Under the pieces are notes generated by a model. The model was given only the letters and a program-made list of their open reading frames with translations. It made no database searches and was not told the DNA's origin. Of a DNA stretch of 59,556 nucleotides, positions 1 to 8,249 are shown one piece after another. Positions within the stretch are counted from its first letter, which is position 1. Each line of letters opens with the position of its first letter. The stretch lies in contig JAUSMA010000054.1 in assembly GCA_030645475.1 (NCBI GenBank), positions 1-59,556 of the forward strand, read 5' to 3'. This stretch comes from Nitrospirota bacterium. GTDB lineage: Bacteria; Nitrospirota; Nitrospiria; Nitrospirales; Nitrospiraceae. A program made the position numbers and the translations under genes.

Positions 1-172
1 GTTCTCGCATCGTTCAGACCCTCAACGGGGACCCGGCCGCCTCACCACTCGGCGGCGCGCACAGACGTGGTGCTCCTTACTCGTCGCACCGTGCGCCCCA
101 GAGGGTACGCCTCGGCCCTTCACTCGCTGCGGCCTTGCTGGACGACCTGTTTGAGCATCCTGCAGGGCAAAC
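1..172 (-). repeat. R125 repeat, long form, cut by window edge
   Basis: Reverse-oriented copy of the R125 family. It has the GCGGCCTTGCTGGACGACC arm and ends in GAGCATCCTG at 163-172. The loop carries an insert of about 80 bp, with GTGCGCCCC and GGTGCTCCTTACTCGTCGC on the plus strand, nearly identical to the insert in the copy at 22246-22437. The window starts inside the other arm. It occupies most of the upstream region of sthA. Confidence 0.85.
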
Positions 173-227
173 ATAGGCCAAGCTCTCGTCCTAAATCTCA
201 GCCTCACCCGTTGCAGACAGGATCCTG

Positions 228-1631
228 ATGGCGCAATACGACATGCTGGTGATTGGGACCGGGCCGGCCGGCCAGAAGGCGGCGGTCCAGGCCGCCAAGC
301 TGGGCAAAAAAGTCGGCATCATCGAACGCAAAGAGGTCCTCGGCGGCGTCTGCACGAACACCGGCACCATCCCCAGCAAATCCCTCCGCGAAGCAGTCCT
401 CTATCTCTCGGGGTTCCGCCAGCGCACCCTCTACGGAGCCGGCTATCGCCTGAAAGAGACGATCACGATCGAAGATCTCGCCTTTCGCGCGAACCACGTC
501 ATCAAGAACGAAATCGAGATCGTGCGGAACCAGATGGCCCGCAACCATATTGATCTCATCTACGGAGAGGCCCGCTTCCTCGATCCCCATCGGCTCCTCA
601 TTCAACAAGCAGGCACGTCGACGGAACATCGGGCGCATGTCATCGTCATCGCAGTGGGAACAGAGCCAGCCAGGCCGCAGGCCATTCCCTTCGATGACCA
701 CACGATCATCGATACCGACGGTCTCCTCACGCTCACACACCTTCCAACCTCGATGGTCATTGTCGGAGGCGGCGTGATCGGGACGGAGTATGCCTCGATC
801 TTAGCGGCGCTCGGCGTGCCGGTCACCCTGATCGACAAGAGGCCGCGCTTGCTGGAATTTGTCGACGCGCAGATCATCGAGGCCTTGCAGCGGCAGATGA
901 CGAACCTCGGCGTCACACTCTGTCACGAAGAAGAAGTGGTCTCCATCCGGAAAGACTCGGATGGACAGATCACGGTCTCCCTGACGCACAGGCCGCCGCT
1001 CACCGCAGCGACGCTGATGTATGCCATCGGTCGCATCGGCGCCACGAAGTCCTTGAACCTGGATGCCGTCGGCATAACGCCTGATGCGCGAGGCCGTATT
1101 ACCGTCAACGAGCATTTCCAAACATCCGTCTCCCACATCTACGCTGCAGGCGACGTCATCGGCTTTCCCGCCCTGGCCTCCACCTCCATGCAGCAAGGAC
1201 GCCATGCCGCCTGCCATGCCTTCGGGCACCCCGATCACACCGACACAGACCTCCTGCCCTACGGCATCTATGCCATTCCTGAAATCTCCATGGTGGGACA
1301 GAACGAGGACGATCTGGTCAGGGCAGGGACTCCCTACGCGGCCGGCATTGCGCATTATCGCGAAATTGCACGGGGACAGCTCATCGGCGATGACACCGGC
1401 ATGCTGAAGCTGCTCTTTCACCGCGAGACCCATGCGCTCCTGGGCGTCCATGCCATCGGAGAAGGAGCCACAGAGCTCATTCACATCGGCCAGGCCGTCA
1501 TGGCCTACCGCGGCAAGATCGATTACTTCATCGACACGGTCTTCAACTACCCGACCCTGGCGGAATGTTATAAAGTCGCCGCGCTGGACGGCATCAATCG
1601 ATTGCCGAGACCCTGGCCGCCGCACGGGTGA
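228..1631 (+). CDS. sthA: Si-specific NAD(P)+ transhydrogenase
   Basis: A 467-aa flavoprotein of the pyridine nucleotide-disulfide oxidoreductase family. Soluble transhydrogenase transfers hydride between NADPH and NAD+ in the cytoplasm. The N-terminal FAD-binding motif GTGPAGQKAA is at residues 10-19. The usual redox CxxxxC pair is replaced by GGVCTNTGTIPSKSLRE (residues 39-55), where the second Cys is Thr, as is typical of SthA rather than lipoamide dehydrogenase. The NAD-binding GGGVIGTEYA is at about 180 and the FAD motif YAAGDVIG at about 305. The length matches the family. The start has AGGA at 219-222. The stop TGA falls in a GTGAAACG-type short repeat. Only R125 sequence is visible upstream. 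Confidence 0.93.
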   Translation: MAQYDMLVIGTGPAGQKAAVQAAKLGKKVGIIERKEVLGGVCTNTGTIPSKSLREAVLYLSGFRQRTLYGAGYRLKETITIEDLAFRANHVIKNEIEIVRNQMARNHIDLIYGEARFLDPHRLLIQQAGTSTEHRAHVIVIAVGTEPARPQAIPFDDHTIIDTDGLLTLTHLPTSMVIVGGGVIGTEYASILAALGVPVTLIDKRPRLLEFVDAQIIEALQRQMTNLGVTLCHEEEVVSIRKDSDGQITVSLTHRPPLTAATLMYAIGRIGATKSLNLDAVGITPDARGRITVNEHFQTSVSHIYAAGDVIGFPALASTSMQQGRHAACHAFGHPDHTDTDLLPYGIYAIPEISMVGQNEDDLVRAGTPYAAGIAHYREIARGQLIGDDTGMLKLLFHRETHALLGVHAIGEGATELIHIGQAVMAYRGKIDYFIDTVFNYPTLAECYKVAALDGINRLPRPWPPHG

Positions 1632-1711
1632 AACTCGTGAAGCGTGAAACGCAGATGGCATTAACTTCCTCTCTATTTCTTTCTCGCGAGATACGAGATA
1701 CGCTTCACGAA
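1628..1711. repeat. Short GTGAAACG / TCTCGCGAGATACG repeats
   Basis: After the sthA stop the sequence reads GTGAAACTCGTGAAGCGTGAAACGC, and then, after about 35 bp, TCTCGCGAGATACGAGATACGCTTCACGAAC. The same words recur at 18681-18720, 20252-20283, 31066-31097 and 42536-42600. The sthA stop codon is the first TGA of the repeat. Confidence 0.6.
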
Positions 1712-1738
1712 CAACGTCCTGTATAGAAAGAGGCCACG

Positions 1739-2407
1739 ATGTCATTCTCCGACCATCTGCGCATGCTGGCTCAACCGATCTGGGACGCACAGCTCACCCA
1801 TCCATTCGTCGTCGCCTTGGGCAAGGGGACCTTGCCCGAGCGCACATTCAAGTACTACATCCTGCAAGACGCCAGGTTTCTCGGCGACCTGGCCCGCGTG
1901 TTTTCTGCCGGAGCGATGAGAGCGCCGGATTCAGAAACGGCGCTGCGGCTCACGAAGCTCGCAGAAGAAACCATCGTCGTCGAACGGAGCCTCCACGAAG
2001 GATATGGGTCGCGCTGGAAAATGACCGCAAAGGACATGTCGTCCGTGCCTCTGGCACCGACGAACTATGCCTACACCAGGCACATGCTGACCGTTGCACA
2101 TACAGGCTCGGTAGCGGAAATCACCGTCGTCGCCCTTCCCTGCGCCTGGATCTACTGCGCCGTCGGACAGCATTTATTGAAGAACGGACCTCCGTCTAAA
2201 AATCATCCCTATCGCGACTGGCTCATGCTCTACGCCTCGCCGGAGTTTGCAGAAGTGCAGCAATGGATGCGCAAAAAAGTGGACCAGTGGGCCAAGACCG
2301 CAGGGAAGGAAGAAAAACGGCGCATGGAAGAAGCGTTCGTCATCAGCTCGCGGTATGAGTGGATGTTCTGGGAGATGGCGTGGAACGAGGAGAAGTGGCC
2401 GGTGTAA
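1739..2407 (+). CDS. TenA/PqqC-like (thiaminase II-type) protein
   Basis: A 222-aa all-helical protein of the TenA/PqqC (haem-oxygenase-like) superfamily. TenA hydrolyses aminopyrimidine products of thiamine breakdown for salvage. Visible family signatures are FKYYILQDARFL (residues 37-48), the Cys-bearing PCAWIYCAVG near 137, and the C-terminal YEWMFWEMAWNEEKWPV, where the Glu of YEW corresponds to the TenA active-site acid. The RBS AAAGAGG lies 6 bp before ATG. thiD is 2 kb downstream, which fits a thiamine-salvage role, but no TPP riboswitch was seen. An uncharacterised TenA-fold oxygenase is the alternative. Confidence 0.82.
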   Translation: MSFSDHLRMLAQPIWDAQLTHPFVVALGKGTLPERTFKYYILQDARFLGDLARVFSAGAMRAPDSETALRLTKLAEETIVVERSLHEGYGSRWKMTAKDMSSVPLAPTNYAYTRHMLTVAHTGSVAEITVVALPCAWIYCAVGQHLLKNGPPSKNHPYRDWLMLYASPEFAEVQQWMRKKVDQWAKTAGKEEKRRMEEAFVISSRYEWMFWEMAWNEEKWPV

Positions 2408-3105
2408 GAGGCGGGCGGGCCAGAGTTGGGCGGCTCTCTTCGCTTGAACGATATAAAGCACGCCGTTTTAGCATTGACGAGTATTACCGCATTATCTCTG
2501 CTGTAAAGCCACAAATCGAAACCCTTACGAATATGCGGTGGGACATCCCTACTCCCCCGGACTTCTCAAAATTGATGGCGCAGCGCATACCTTTCCTCAT
2601 CGGCGGGTTGCCCGGCTATGAGTATATGGTCCACCTCCGTCATCATGGATTCCCCTCTCCACTACTCGACTGGACCCGCTCGCCCTATGTAGCGGCTTTC
2701 TTCGCATTTGATGGTGCTAAAGATCACACTAAAACAGTCTCGATTTTTGCGTACCAGGAATATGCGGGAATGGGAAAGAGTGGTTCTAGTGGAGAATCTG
2801 CCATATCGAGCTTAGGCCCGTATATCAGAAGTCATCGGCGACATTATCTTCAACAGAGTGAATACACAGTCTGTACTGTCAAGAAAGAAGACGTCGGTTA
2901 CTACGAATGTCACGAATCGGCATTCGGGGGAAGTGTTACTGTTCAGGACCTGCTTTGGAAGTTCAACCTACCAGCCAGTGAGAGAGCAAAAGTCCTCAGG
3001 GCACTTGACGCCCACAACCTCAACGCATTTTCTCTGTTTGGCTCTACAGAAAGCCTCATGAAAACATTAGCTCTTAGAGAGATCGATTTTTCGACCGAAG
3101 AATGA
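2359..3105 (+). CDS. FRG-domain protein, probably 5'-eroded
   Basis: The reading frame encodes up to 248 aa with an FRG domain. LSSLERY (about 26-32) and HLRHHGFPSPLLDWTRSPYVAAFF (in pieces, about 92-115) match the conserved core, including the LLDW motif. The eponymous FRGQ...W stretch that should precede SLERY is not readable, and the frame instead runs back into the 3' end of the TenA-like gene. The start is therefore uncertain: GTG at 2359, 2380 or 2395, or ATG at 2533. From about 2450 the DNA is visibly more AT-rich than its neighbours, which suggests transfer. FRG proteins are of unknown activity and are often found in defence or mobile contexts. Confidence 0.6.
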   Translation: MDVLGDGVERGEVAGVRGGRARVGRLSSLERYKARRFSIDEYYRIISAVKPQIETLTNMRWDIPTPPDFSKLMAQRIPFLIGGLPGYEYMVHLRHHGFPSPLLDWTRSPYVAAFFAFDGAKDHTKTVSIFAYQEYAGMGKSGSSGESAISSLGPYIRSHRRHYLQQSEYTVCTVKKEDVGYYECHESAFGGSVTVQDLLWKFNLPASERAKVLRALDAHNLNAFSLFGSTESLMKTLALREIDFSTEE

Positions 3106-3130
3106 CAACAAATTTCCCTGCAAGGGCACG

Positions 3131-3340
3131 ATGACCAATCGTCACATCTGGCTAAATCTTGGCGGGCAAGGGCTATTAGTTGGACTGCTAAGGCTTATCT
3201 ATTGGCTGAATACCGGTGCGCGGGCGGTGCCTGGGTTGATTGATGATTTGCAGAGCGGGGATCTGCAGGCGCAGATGTTGGCGGCGAAGGGGTTGAAGCG
3301 GATCGGCTCGAACGCGCGGTCGACAATGCTGGGTTCGTGA
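3131..3340 (+). CDS. Small HEAT-repeat-like ORF, possibly a remnant
   Basis: A 69-aa frame beginning ATG with AAGGG 8 bp upstream. It starts with a hydrophobic stretch (GLLVGLLRLIYWL) and continues with AVPGLIDDLQSGDLQAQMLA, which resembles one PBS-lyase/HEAT repeat, then stops. The length is far below a working HEAT protein, so this may be the 5' stub of a longer gene truncated by the repeat remnant that follows at about 3344. Confidence 0.35.
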   Translation: MTNRHIWLNLGGQGLLVGLLRLIYWLNTGARAVPGLIDDLQSGDLQAQMLAAKGLKRIGSNARSTMLGS

Positions 3341-3343
3341 GGA

Positions 3344-3371
3344 GGATGCTAAAAAGCCCGCTAGACAGGCC
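3344..3371 (+). repeat. Possible R125 end remnant
   Basis: GGATGCTAAAAAGCCCGCTAG resembles the left R125 terminus (GGATGCTCAAAAAGGCCG...). No second arm is present. It may be a decayed fragment that now contributes the -35 hexamer of the next promoter. Confidence 0.3.
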
Positions 3372-3389
3372 CTGCCTGCTGAGTATAAT
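3362..3389 (+). promoter_or_regulatory. Sigma70-type promoter for the FlgO/CsgG-like gene
   Basis: TAGACA at 3362-3367, a 16-bp spacer, and a perfect TATAAT at 3384-3389, followed by a ~45-nt leader to the ATG at 3440. Confidence 0.5.
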
Positions 3390-3439
3390 GTGCGCTAACG
3401 TTGACGTGATTCCCGATCTCACAGGATGACTTTCCCGGT

Positions 3440-4420
3440 ATGAATCGCCTCCTCCTTACGATCCTCCTGGCCATCTCCACCTGCTGGACGGTTCCTGCTC
3501 ACGCAGCCTCGCCGTACGAGGACAGTCTGAGACTGCTGGCGGAGGGAGTGATCGCCGATGTCGCAAAGGCGAAGAGGGGACGCCTGGCGGTGATGGACTT
3601 TACGGATGCAAAAGGCATCGTCACACCGATCGGACAGTTTGTCGCAGAGGAACTGAGCACGCAGATCTTAGTCACCGGCGAGTTCAAAGTCGTCGACCGC
3701 GCCCTCATGATTTCGACGTTGAAAAAGTTCCATGTCACGAAGCTCGAACCGGCTCAGGCGAAAGCCGTGACGCGAGCGGCCAAAGCGGTACGGGCCGATG
3801 TATTTCTCACTGGGTCCTATCTCGAATCGGCTGGAGAGGTCCGGGTCACCGTGAAGCTACTCAACCCCAGCACCGTCCAATCACTAGGCGCCACACGCGG
3901 CACCCTTCCCAAAGCCGGCCCGCTAGGGGATCTGATCAAGGAAGTGAACAAACCGCCGGTCGTCATCGTCGATCCGTCCGCCAAGGCGCCTCCACCCCCC
4001 GGTCTCGGCTTCCACCGTAATGAGCAGTATCAGCTGGTCGTGACCGCGCTGCACCAGCGGGACAATCGGGTCACCGCCGATCTGACCGTCGAGAATACCT
4101 CGTCGCGTGACCTGAAAGTCCTCTGTCTGCTGCAAAACACCCTGCTGGAAGACAACCATGGCGCGCTATGGAAATTGGATGCGCAAGACAATCGTGAAGG
4201 ACTCTGTGCACGTGGGCTCGAACTCTCGCCACGCGAAAAAGACCGAGCCGTACTGACCTTCTCGGCTCCGGCCAGCGCACAGGCAAGCCACTTTACTTTG
4301 CGTTATCACGAGAGAATGCCACGCCAGGATGCCCGGTTCTCCATTGAAGGCCTCACAGCCGAACCGGCTGGAGCCTCTCCAGCAGTCACAGATACGCCAA
4401 CACCACCTTCCACCAATTGA
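3440..4420 (+). CDS. Exported FlgO/CsgG-like protein
   Basis: A 326-aa protein with a clear signal peptide (MNRLLLTILLAISTCW...AHA). Residues ~45-175 resemble the CsgG/FlgO-type domain: LAVMDFTDAKG, then IGQFVAEELSTQIL, FKVVDRALM and ADVFLTGSYLE. Such proteins sit in the outer membrane or periplasm. Residues ~180-310 form a separate region (VVTALHQRDNRVTADLTVEN) that looks like a beta-sandwich. No lipobox Cys follows the signal peptide, so it is probably soluble or periplasmic. A TATAAT promoter lies 50 bp upstream. The stop is 7 bp before thiD, suggesting co-transcription. The precise function is unknown. Confidence 0.7.
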   Translation: MNRLLLTILLAISTCWTVPAHAASPYEDSLRLLAEGVIADVAKAKRGRLAVMDFTDAKGIVTPIGQFVAEELSTQILVTGEFKVVDRALMISTLKKFHVTKLEPAQAKAVTRAAKAVRADVFLTGSYLESAGEVRVTVKLLNPSTVQSLGATRGTLPKAGPLGDLIKEVNKPPVVIVDPSAKAPPPPGLGFHRNEQYQLVVTALHQRDNRVTADLTVENTSSRDLKVLCLLQNTLLEDNHGALWKLDAQDNREGLCARGLELSPREKDRAVLTFSAPASAQASHFTLRYHERMPRQDARFSIEGLTAEPAGASPAVTDTPTPPSTN

Positions 4421-4427
4421 AATTCAC

Positions 4428-5231
4428 ATGAACACATCACTCATCAAACAGGTTTTAACGATTGCCGGATCCGATTCGGGCGGTGGTGCAGGCATCCAAG
4501 CCGACATCAAAGCCATGTCGGCCAACGGGGTCTATGCCATGTCGGTCATTACGGCGATCACGGCACAAAATACGGAAGAGGTCACCGAGGTCTTCGAATT
4601 ACCGACCTCCATCGTCGCGGCGCAAATCGATGCGGTGTTCGACGACTTCGACGTCGCGGCGGTCAAGACCGGGATGTTGTCCTCGATGGCCATCGTCGAA
4701 GTCGTCGCCAAGCTCCTGAAACCTCAAAATGTCACGAATCTCGTGGTGGATCCGGTCATGATTTCGAAGACGGGCAAGACACTGCTGAAGCCCGAGGCCA
4801 TCGAGGCCGTGAAGACGCAACTCTTCCCTTTGGCACTGCTCGTCACACCGAATATCCACGAGGCCCAGCAACTGTCCGGCATCGAGATCAAAACCCTCGC
4901 GGACGCTCGCCGCGCCGCCAAAGTGATTCATGCATTCGGCTGCAAGTATGTGCTGATCAAGGGTGGTCACTTGCTGGCAGAACGAGGCACCGACCTGCTC
5001 TATGACGGCCGATTCTTCAATGTGTTCAAGGGGGAGTTCATCGACACCCCCCACACGCATGGCACAGGCTGCACGCTCGCCTCGGCCATCGCGGCCCATC
5101 TCGCACGGGGTAAATCCATGAACGACGCCGTTCAGACGGCCAAGGCCTACCTCACCGAGGCCATTCGCCATAGTCTGGCGATCGGCCACGGAGCGGGACC
5201 GACGAATCACTTCTATTTTCTTCAATCCTAG
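4428..5231 (+). CDS. thiD: Hydroxymethylpyrimidine/phosphomethylpyrimidine kinase
   Basis: A 267-aa ribokinase-fold enzyme that phosphorylates HMP and HMP-P in thiamine biosynthesis. Signatures are TIAGSDSGGGAGIQADIK (residues 9-26), VVDPVMISKTG (about 105-115), VTPNIHEAQQLSG, VLIKGGHL, and the C-terminal TPHTHGTGCTLASAIAA containing the GTGC anion hole. I chose the ATG at 4428 because it matches the family N-terminus; the frame stays open upstream into the previous gene. The stop TAG overlaps the RBS (TAGGAG) of the next gene, so the two are coupled. Confidence 0.93.
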   Translation: MNTSLIKQVLTIAGSDSGGGAGIQADIKAMSANGVYAMSVITAITAQNTEEVTEVFELPTSIVAAQIDAVFDDFDVAAVKTGMLSSMAIVEVVAKLLKPQNVTNLVVDPVMISKTGKTLLKPEAIEAVKTQLFPLALLVTPNIHEAQQLSGIEIKTLADARRAAKVIHAFGCKYVLIKGGHLLAERGTDLLYDGRFFNVFKGEFIDTPHTHGTGCTLASAIAAHLARGKSMNDAVQTAKAYLTEAIRHSLAIGHGAGPTNHFYFLQS

Positions 5232-5242
5232 GAGACTGACGC

Positions 5243-6523
5243 ATGGGTCGTTTGACCGCCCGCCCACTAACGTTTCTGATCACTGGGTTCGGCTGGCTCC
5301 TCCTGTCTTCCCTGCTGGGATTAGCCATCCTCATTGGATTGATCCATGGCACGCCGCTGCCCTCATGGTTACGGCTGGTCCATGTGCATGCCATCCTCAT
5401 CGGCGGCATCCTGCAACTCATGATCGGGGGACTCTGTGCGTCCCCGTCACACAGCTCCCAGGGCGACGGAGCTCCCTCGAAATCTCATCTAGGGCTGTTC
5501 GTCATCCTCAATGCCGCCACGGTCGGTTTGCTCGTGGGATTCGGTCTCGGAGACATGAGGATCGTCGGCGCAGCTGGAGTGGTGATACTGGGAGCAGTCG
5601 CCTCTCTCGCCCCGGCAGCCTGGCAATATTCTCGACAAAGCCCGGCTCAACCAGCCAATCCCTCGTGGCTCTATCGATTCTCACTCATCGCCTTGCTCGG
5701 AGGATTAGCCATCGGCATCGCGATGGCCTTCCGAATCATGCCGGAGCTCTATGCCCATGCGCGACTCCTTCACCTCCATCTGATTCTGATGGGTTTCGTG
5801 ACGTTAGCCATGATCGGTGCCACGCAGCGCCTCCTGCCGATCATCTTGCACACCGAACTCTATAGTCCCAGGCTCGCTCGGCTTGTATCGATATTGCTTC
5901 CTGCAGGCTTCGCCATCCTCATCGGGGGATTCATCACCTCCTCCCTCAGACTGGAACTCGCGATCGGAGGACTGCTCGTCCTCAGCATCGGCCTCTACGC
6001 CTATAATCTCCTTCGTACATGGACCCGCTCAGGCCGGCCAGGGAACGCCGCTTCCGATCATCTCCTGGTCGCCACGTTCTTCCTGGTCCTCATGATGATT
6101 ATGGGCGTCCTCGTCGGGGCCAACTTCCTTCCGCAACTCCCCGTATTGCCGTTTGGATCGTTGCACCTCGCAGCCTATACTCACATGGCCTTGATCGGAT
6201 TTATCCTGCAGACGGTCGTTGGAGTCTTGTCCTTTGGCATTCCTGAACTACTGGCGACCAGCCGAGTCGCAAGCCGGAAAAAACAGGGCCCCTATCGAGA
6301 GCAACTCGCAGCTATCATGGACCGGTGGCGAGCCGTTCAGCTGGCAGGATTGAGCTTGGGAACCATGAGCTTCGGCGTACTCGCAGCGATGACCTGGAAC
6401 TTCCCGCTCAATTCACTCCCCATGCAGATCGCCACCTGGGTCACTGTCGGCCTGCTCCTGAGCAGCCTGGCCCTCTTTACCGCCAAACTCGCCTGGGCCT
6501 TCGGGGTTCGTCCTCCCGAATAA
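5243..6523 (+). CDS. 12-TM CcoN/NnrS-like haem-copper-type membrane protein
   Basis: A 426-aa polytopic protein with about 12 hydrophobic helices. Histidines sit at helix positions typical of cytochrome oxidase subunit I-like or NnrS-like proteins: LVHVHAILIGG (about 47-57), HARLLHLHLILMGF (about 171-184) and LAAYTHMALIGF (about 311-322). It is shorter than true CcoN, and the full set of Cu and haem ligands cannot be assigned by eye, so a catalytic oxidase role is not claimed. Family members often bind haem or act in NO metabolism. It follows thiD by 11 bp with a strong RBS and precedes a hydrolase by 39 bp. Confidence 0.65.
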   Translation: MGRLTARPLTFLITGFGWLLLSSLLGLAILIGLIHGTPLPSWLRLVHVHAILIGGILQLMIGGLCASPSHSSQGDGAPSKSHLGLFVILNAATVGLLVGFGLGDMRIVGAAGVVILGAVASLAPAAWQYSRQSPAQPANPSWLYRFSLIALLGGLAIGIAMAFRIMPELYAHARLLHLHLILMGFVTLAMIGATQRLLPIILHTELYSPRLARLVSILLPAGFAILIGGFITSSLRLELAIGGLLVLSIGLYAYNLLRTWTRSGRPGNAASDHLLVATFFLVLMMIMGVLVGANFLPQLPVLPFGSLHLAAYTHMALIGFILQTVVGVLSFGIPELLATSRVASRKKQGPYREQLAAIMDRWRAVQLAGLSLGTMSFGVLAAMTWNFPLNSLPMQIATWVTVGLLLSSLALFTAKLAWAFGVRPPE

Positions 6524-6562
6524 TAATTGCCTCTCCCCCCACTTTGATCGAGAGACTATCCA

Positions 6563-7345
6563 ATGGAAGAAACCCTAACCTTTCATGATCGCCATGGTCA
6601 CGGCATTTCCGCGATCTTGAGCAGGCCGGACAGACCAACGACAGGTCTCGCGGTGCTCTGCCACGGGTTTCTCTCCGGCAAGAACAGCACAACCAATAAA
6701 ACCTTGACCCGCCTCCTCAATGAGCAGAGCCTGGCGACCTTCCGATTCGATTTTTTCGGCCAAGGAGAGAGCGACGGACCGTTCGAAGACATCACCACCA
6801 CGCTGGCGATCGCACAAACTGAAGCCGCACTGAATCTGGTAGCCGCCAAGGGATACGACCGAATCGGGCTCGTCGGCTCAAGCTTCGGAGGGCTCGTAGC
6901 CATTCTGACGACAGCCCGGCGGCAGGGAATCACCTGCGTAGCCCTGAAATGTCCAGTGGTGGACTTTGCGGAAGAGCTTCGCTTAACATTCGGGCCTGAA
7001 GAATTGGCTCGCTGGCAAGCCACGGACACGATTCCGAACATCATGGGCGGACCGAACCGGGTCCGTTTGCGATATGGCTTTTACGAAGACTGCCTCGGAC
7101 AGATTGCTTATGGGCCGGCTGAACGAATCACGGCACCGACGCTGATTGTGCAGGGCGACCATGATGAATGTGTCCCCCTCCATCAAAGCCAACGATTGCA
7201 CGAGGCGCTGGGAGGTCCGAAGCGGCTCGATCTCCTGCCGGGCGCCGATCACCAGTTCACGCGAGGGGCAGATTTTCTCCAGATGACCACCTCGATTAGC
7301 GAGTGGCTCGTTAGGCATCTCATGACTGAGGACAAGATCGTTTAG
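6563..7345 (+). CDS. Alpha/beta hydrolase
   Basis: A 260-aa serine hydrolase fold. HGFLSGKNS (about 33-41) gives the oxyanion region, GLVGSSFGGLVA (about 98-109) carries the nucleophile elbow G-S-S-F-G-G, APTLIVQGDHDECVP (about 190-204) the acid, and GADHQFTRG (about 229-237) the catalytic His. This combination fits the esterase/acylaminopeptidase-like group; the substrate is unknown. There is no signal peptide, so it is cytoplasmic. The R125 copy at 7402 follows. Confidence 0.8.
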   Translation: MEETLTFHDRHGHGISAILSRPDRPTTGLAVLCHGFLSGKNSTTNKTLTRLLNEQSLATFRFDFFGQGESDGPFEDITTTLAIAQTEAALNLVAAKGYDRIGLVGSSFGGLVAILTTARRQGITCVALKCPVVDFAEELRLTFGPEELARWQATDTIPNIMGGPNRVRLRYGFYEDCLGQIAYGPAERITAPTLIVQGDHDECVPLHQSQRLHEALGGPKRLDLLPGADHQFTRGADFLQMTTSISEWLVRHLMTEDKIV

Positions 7346-7401
7346 TCTGACTAGAGTCGTGCGCAACATATCGCACTGCTCCATCACAAAGGATCCTCCC
7401 A

Positions 7402-7527
7402 CAGGATGCTCAAAAAGGCCGTCCAGCAAGGCCGCAGCCGATGAACGCACCGGAGGCGTACCCTCAGGGGTACGTTGAGGATGCGTTCAAGCCGAGAACG
7501 CAGCTGGCGGGATTTTTCAGCATCCTG
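7402..7527 (+). repeat. R125 repeat, complete
   Basis: Runs from CAGGATGCTCAAAAAGGCCG to GGATTTTTCAGCATCCTG. Nested pairings are CCAGC/GCTGG, GAACGCA/TGCGTTC and a CGTACCC/GGGTACG hairpin. The TTAGG just beyond its right end serves as the likely RBS of the gene starting at 7539. Confidence 0.9.
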
Positions 7528-7538
7528 TTAGGTCATAC

Positions 7539-7991
7539 ATGATTACCGAAGGCACCCAACAGGTCTTGACGGTTCTCTATCCCCTCTACAAAGAGGAGGT
7601 CTACCGGCGACGCGAACAGATGATGCGACTCACGGCCTTCGGTTCACTGGGCCTGATTGCCATGCTGTTTGCGCTCCTCCTGAGCCCACAGAAGGATTGG
7701 CTCACAGGCTTCGATACGCTGGTCATGGGCGTTGCCAGTCTCATCTGGTGCGGGCTGTTCTGCGCGTTGATCCTCCAGCAACAGTCCCGACATCGACTGG
7801 CCAAACAAGTCCTGATTCAGCTCGAACAAGCGTTGGGGTTTTACGAAGACGGCCTCTTTGTCGAGAACCATTCTCTCTATCCTGAAGGATGGAAGACCGC
7901 CTGGCTTGGTGATCGGACCGCGACACTCTACTTTGCGTCGCTCTGGTCATTGACGGGATTGTTCCTTCTCTCGCTGCTCTTCTCCTCATAA
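7539..7991 (+). CDS. Membrane protein, unknown function
   Basis: A 150-aa protein not assigned to a family. A hydrophilic N-terminal segment with a run of basic residues (EEVYRRREQMMR) is followed by two adjacent transmembrane helices (about 33-52 and 60-80), a central cytoplasmic segment (about 85-125), and a third C-terminal helix (LYFASLWSLTGLFLLSLLF). The ATG lies only 12 bp after an R125 repeat. Confidence 0.6.
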   Translation: MITEGTQQVLTVLYPLYKEEVYRRREQMMRLTAFGSLGLIAMLFALLLSPQKDWLTGFDTLVMGVASLIWCGLFCALILQQQSRHRLAKQVLIQLEQALGFYEDGLFVENHSLYPEGWKTAWLGDRTATLYFASLWSLTGLFLLSLLFSS

Positions 7992-8249
7992 CGGTCGGTC
8001 ACAGCCCTCACAACATTCAGACCTCCAACGCTGCGCCCTTTCTTGCCGTCTCTAGGAAGTTTCTTCCAGCCTCTGCCTCTTCTCTCTACAGACATACGGA
8101 TACATCGCCATCGCAAACTGACAATTTCCTCGCCAATTGAACGCTTTTCACGAAAAATGCGGATGTATTCCCCTGCATGTACGGGGCATACGCTTTGCGT
8201 AGCTATCACCATCTGTTCCAACACCGTTTTGACTGTAAGGGAAGGTACC

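Noticed and set aside
22-207. Short coding frame in the long-form R125 at the window start, and its relative at 22250
   Set aside because: Frames follow the repeat sequence, differ in arms, lack RBS, and are better explained as repeat DNA.
1632-1738. TPP riboswitch before the TenA-like gene, or before thiD at 4421
   Set aside because: No CTGAGA...ACC...GATC-type THI-box core is present at either place.
801-1790. Long antisense frame across sthA
   Set aside because: Opposite to a well-supported gene; a by-product of GC-rich codon use.
8101-8249. Leader of the fibronectin-domain gene as a possible c-di-GMP riboswitch
   Set aside because: A few suggestive words (CATCGCAAACTG) but no convincing conserved core or paired helices could be traced.
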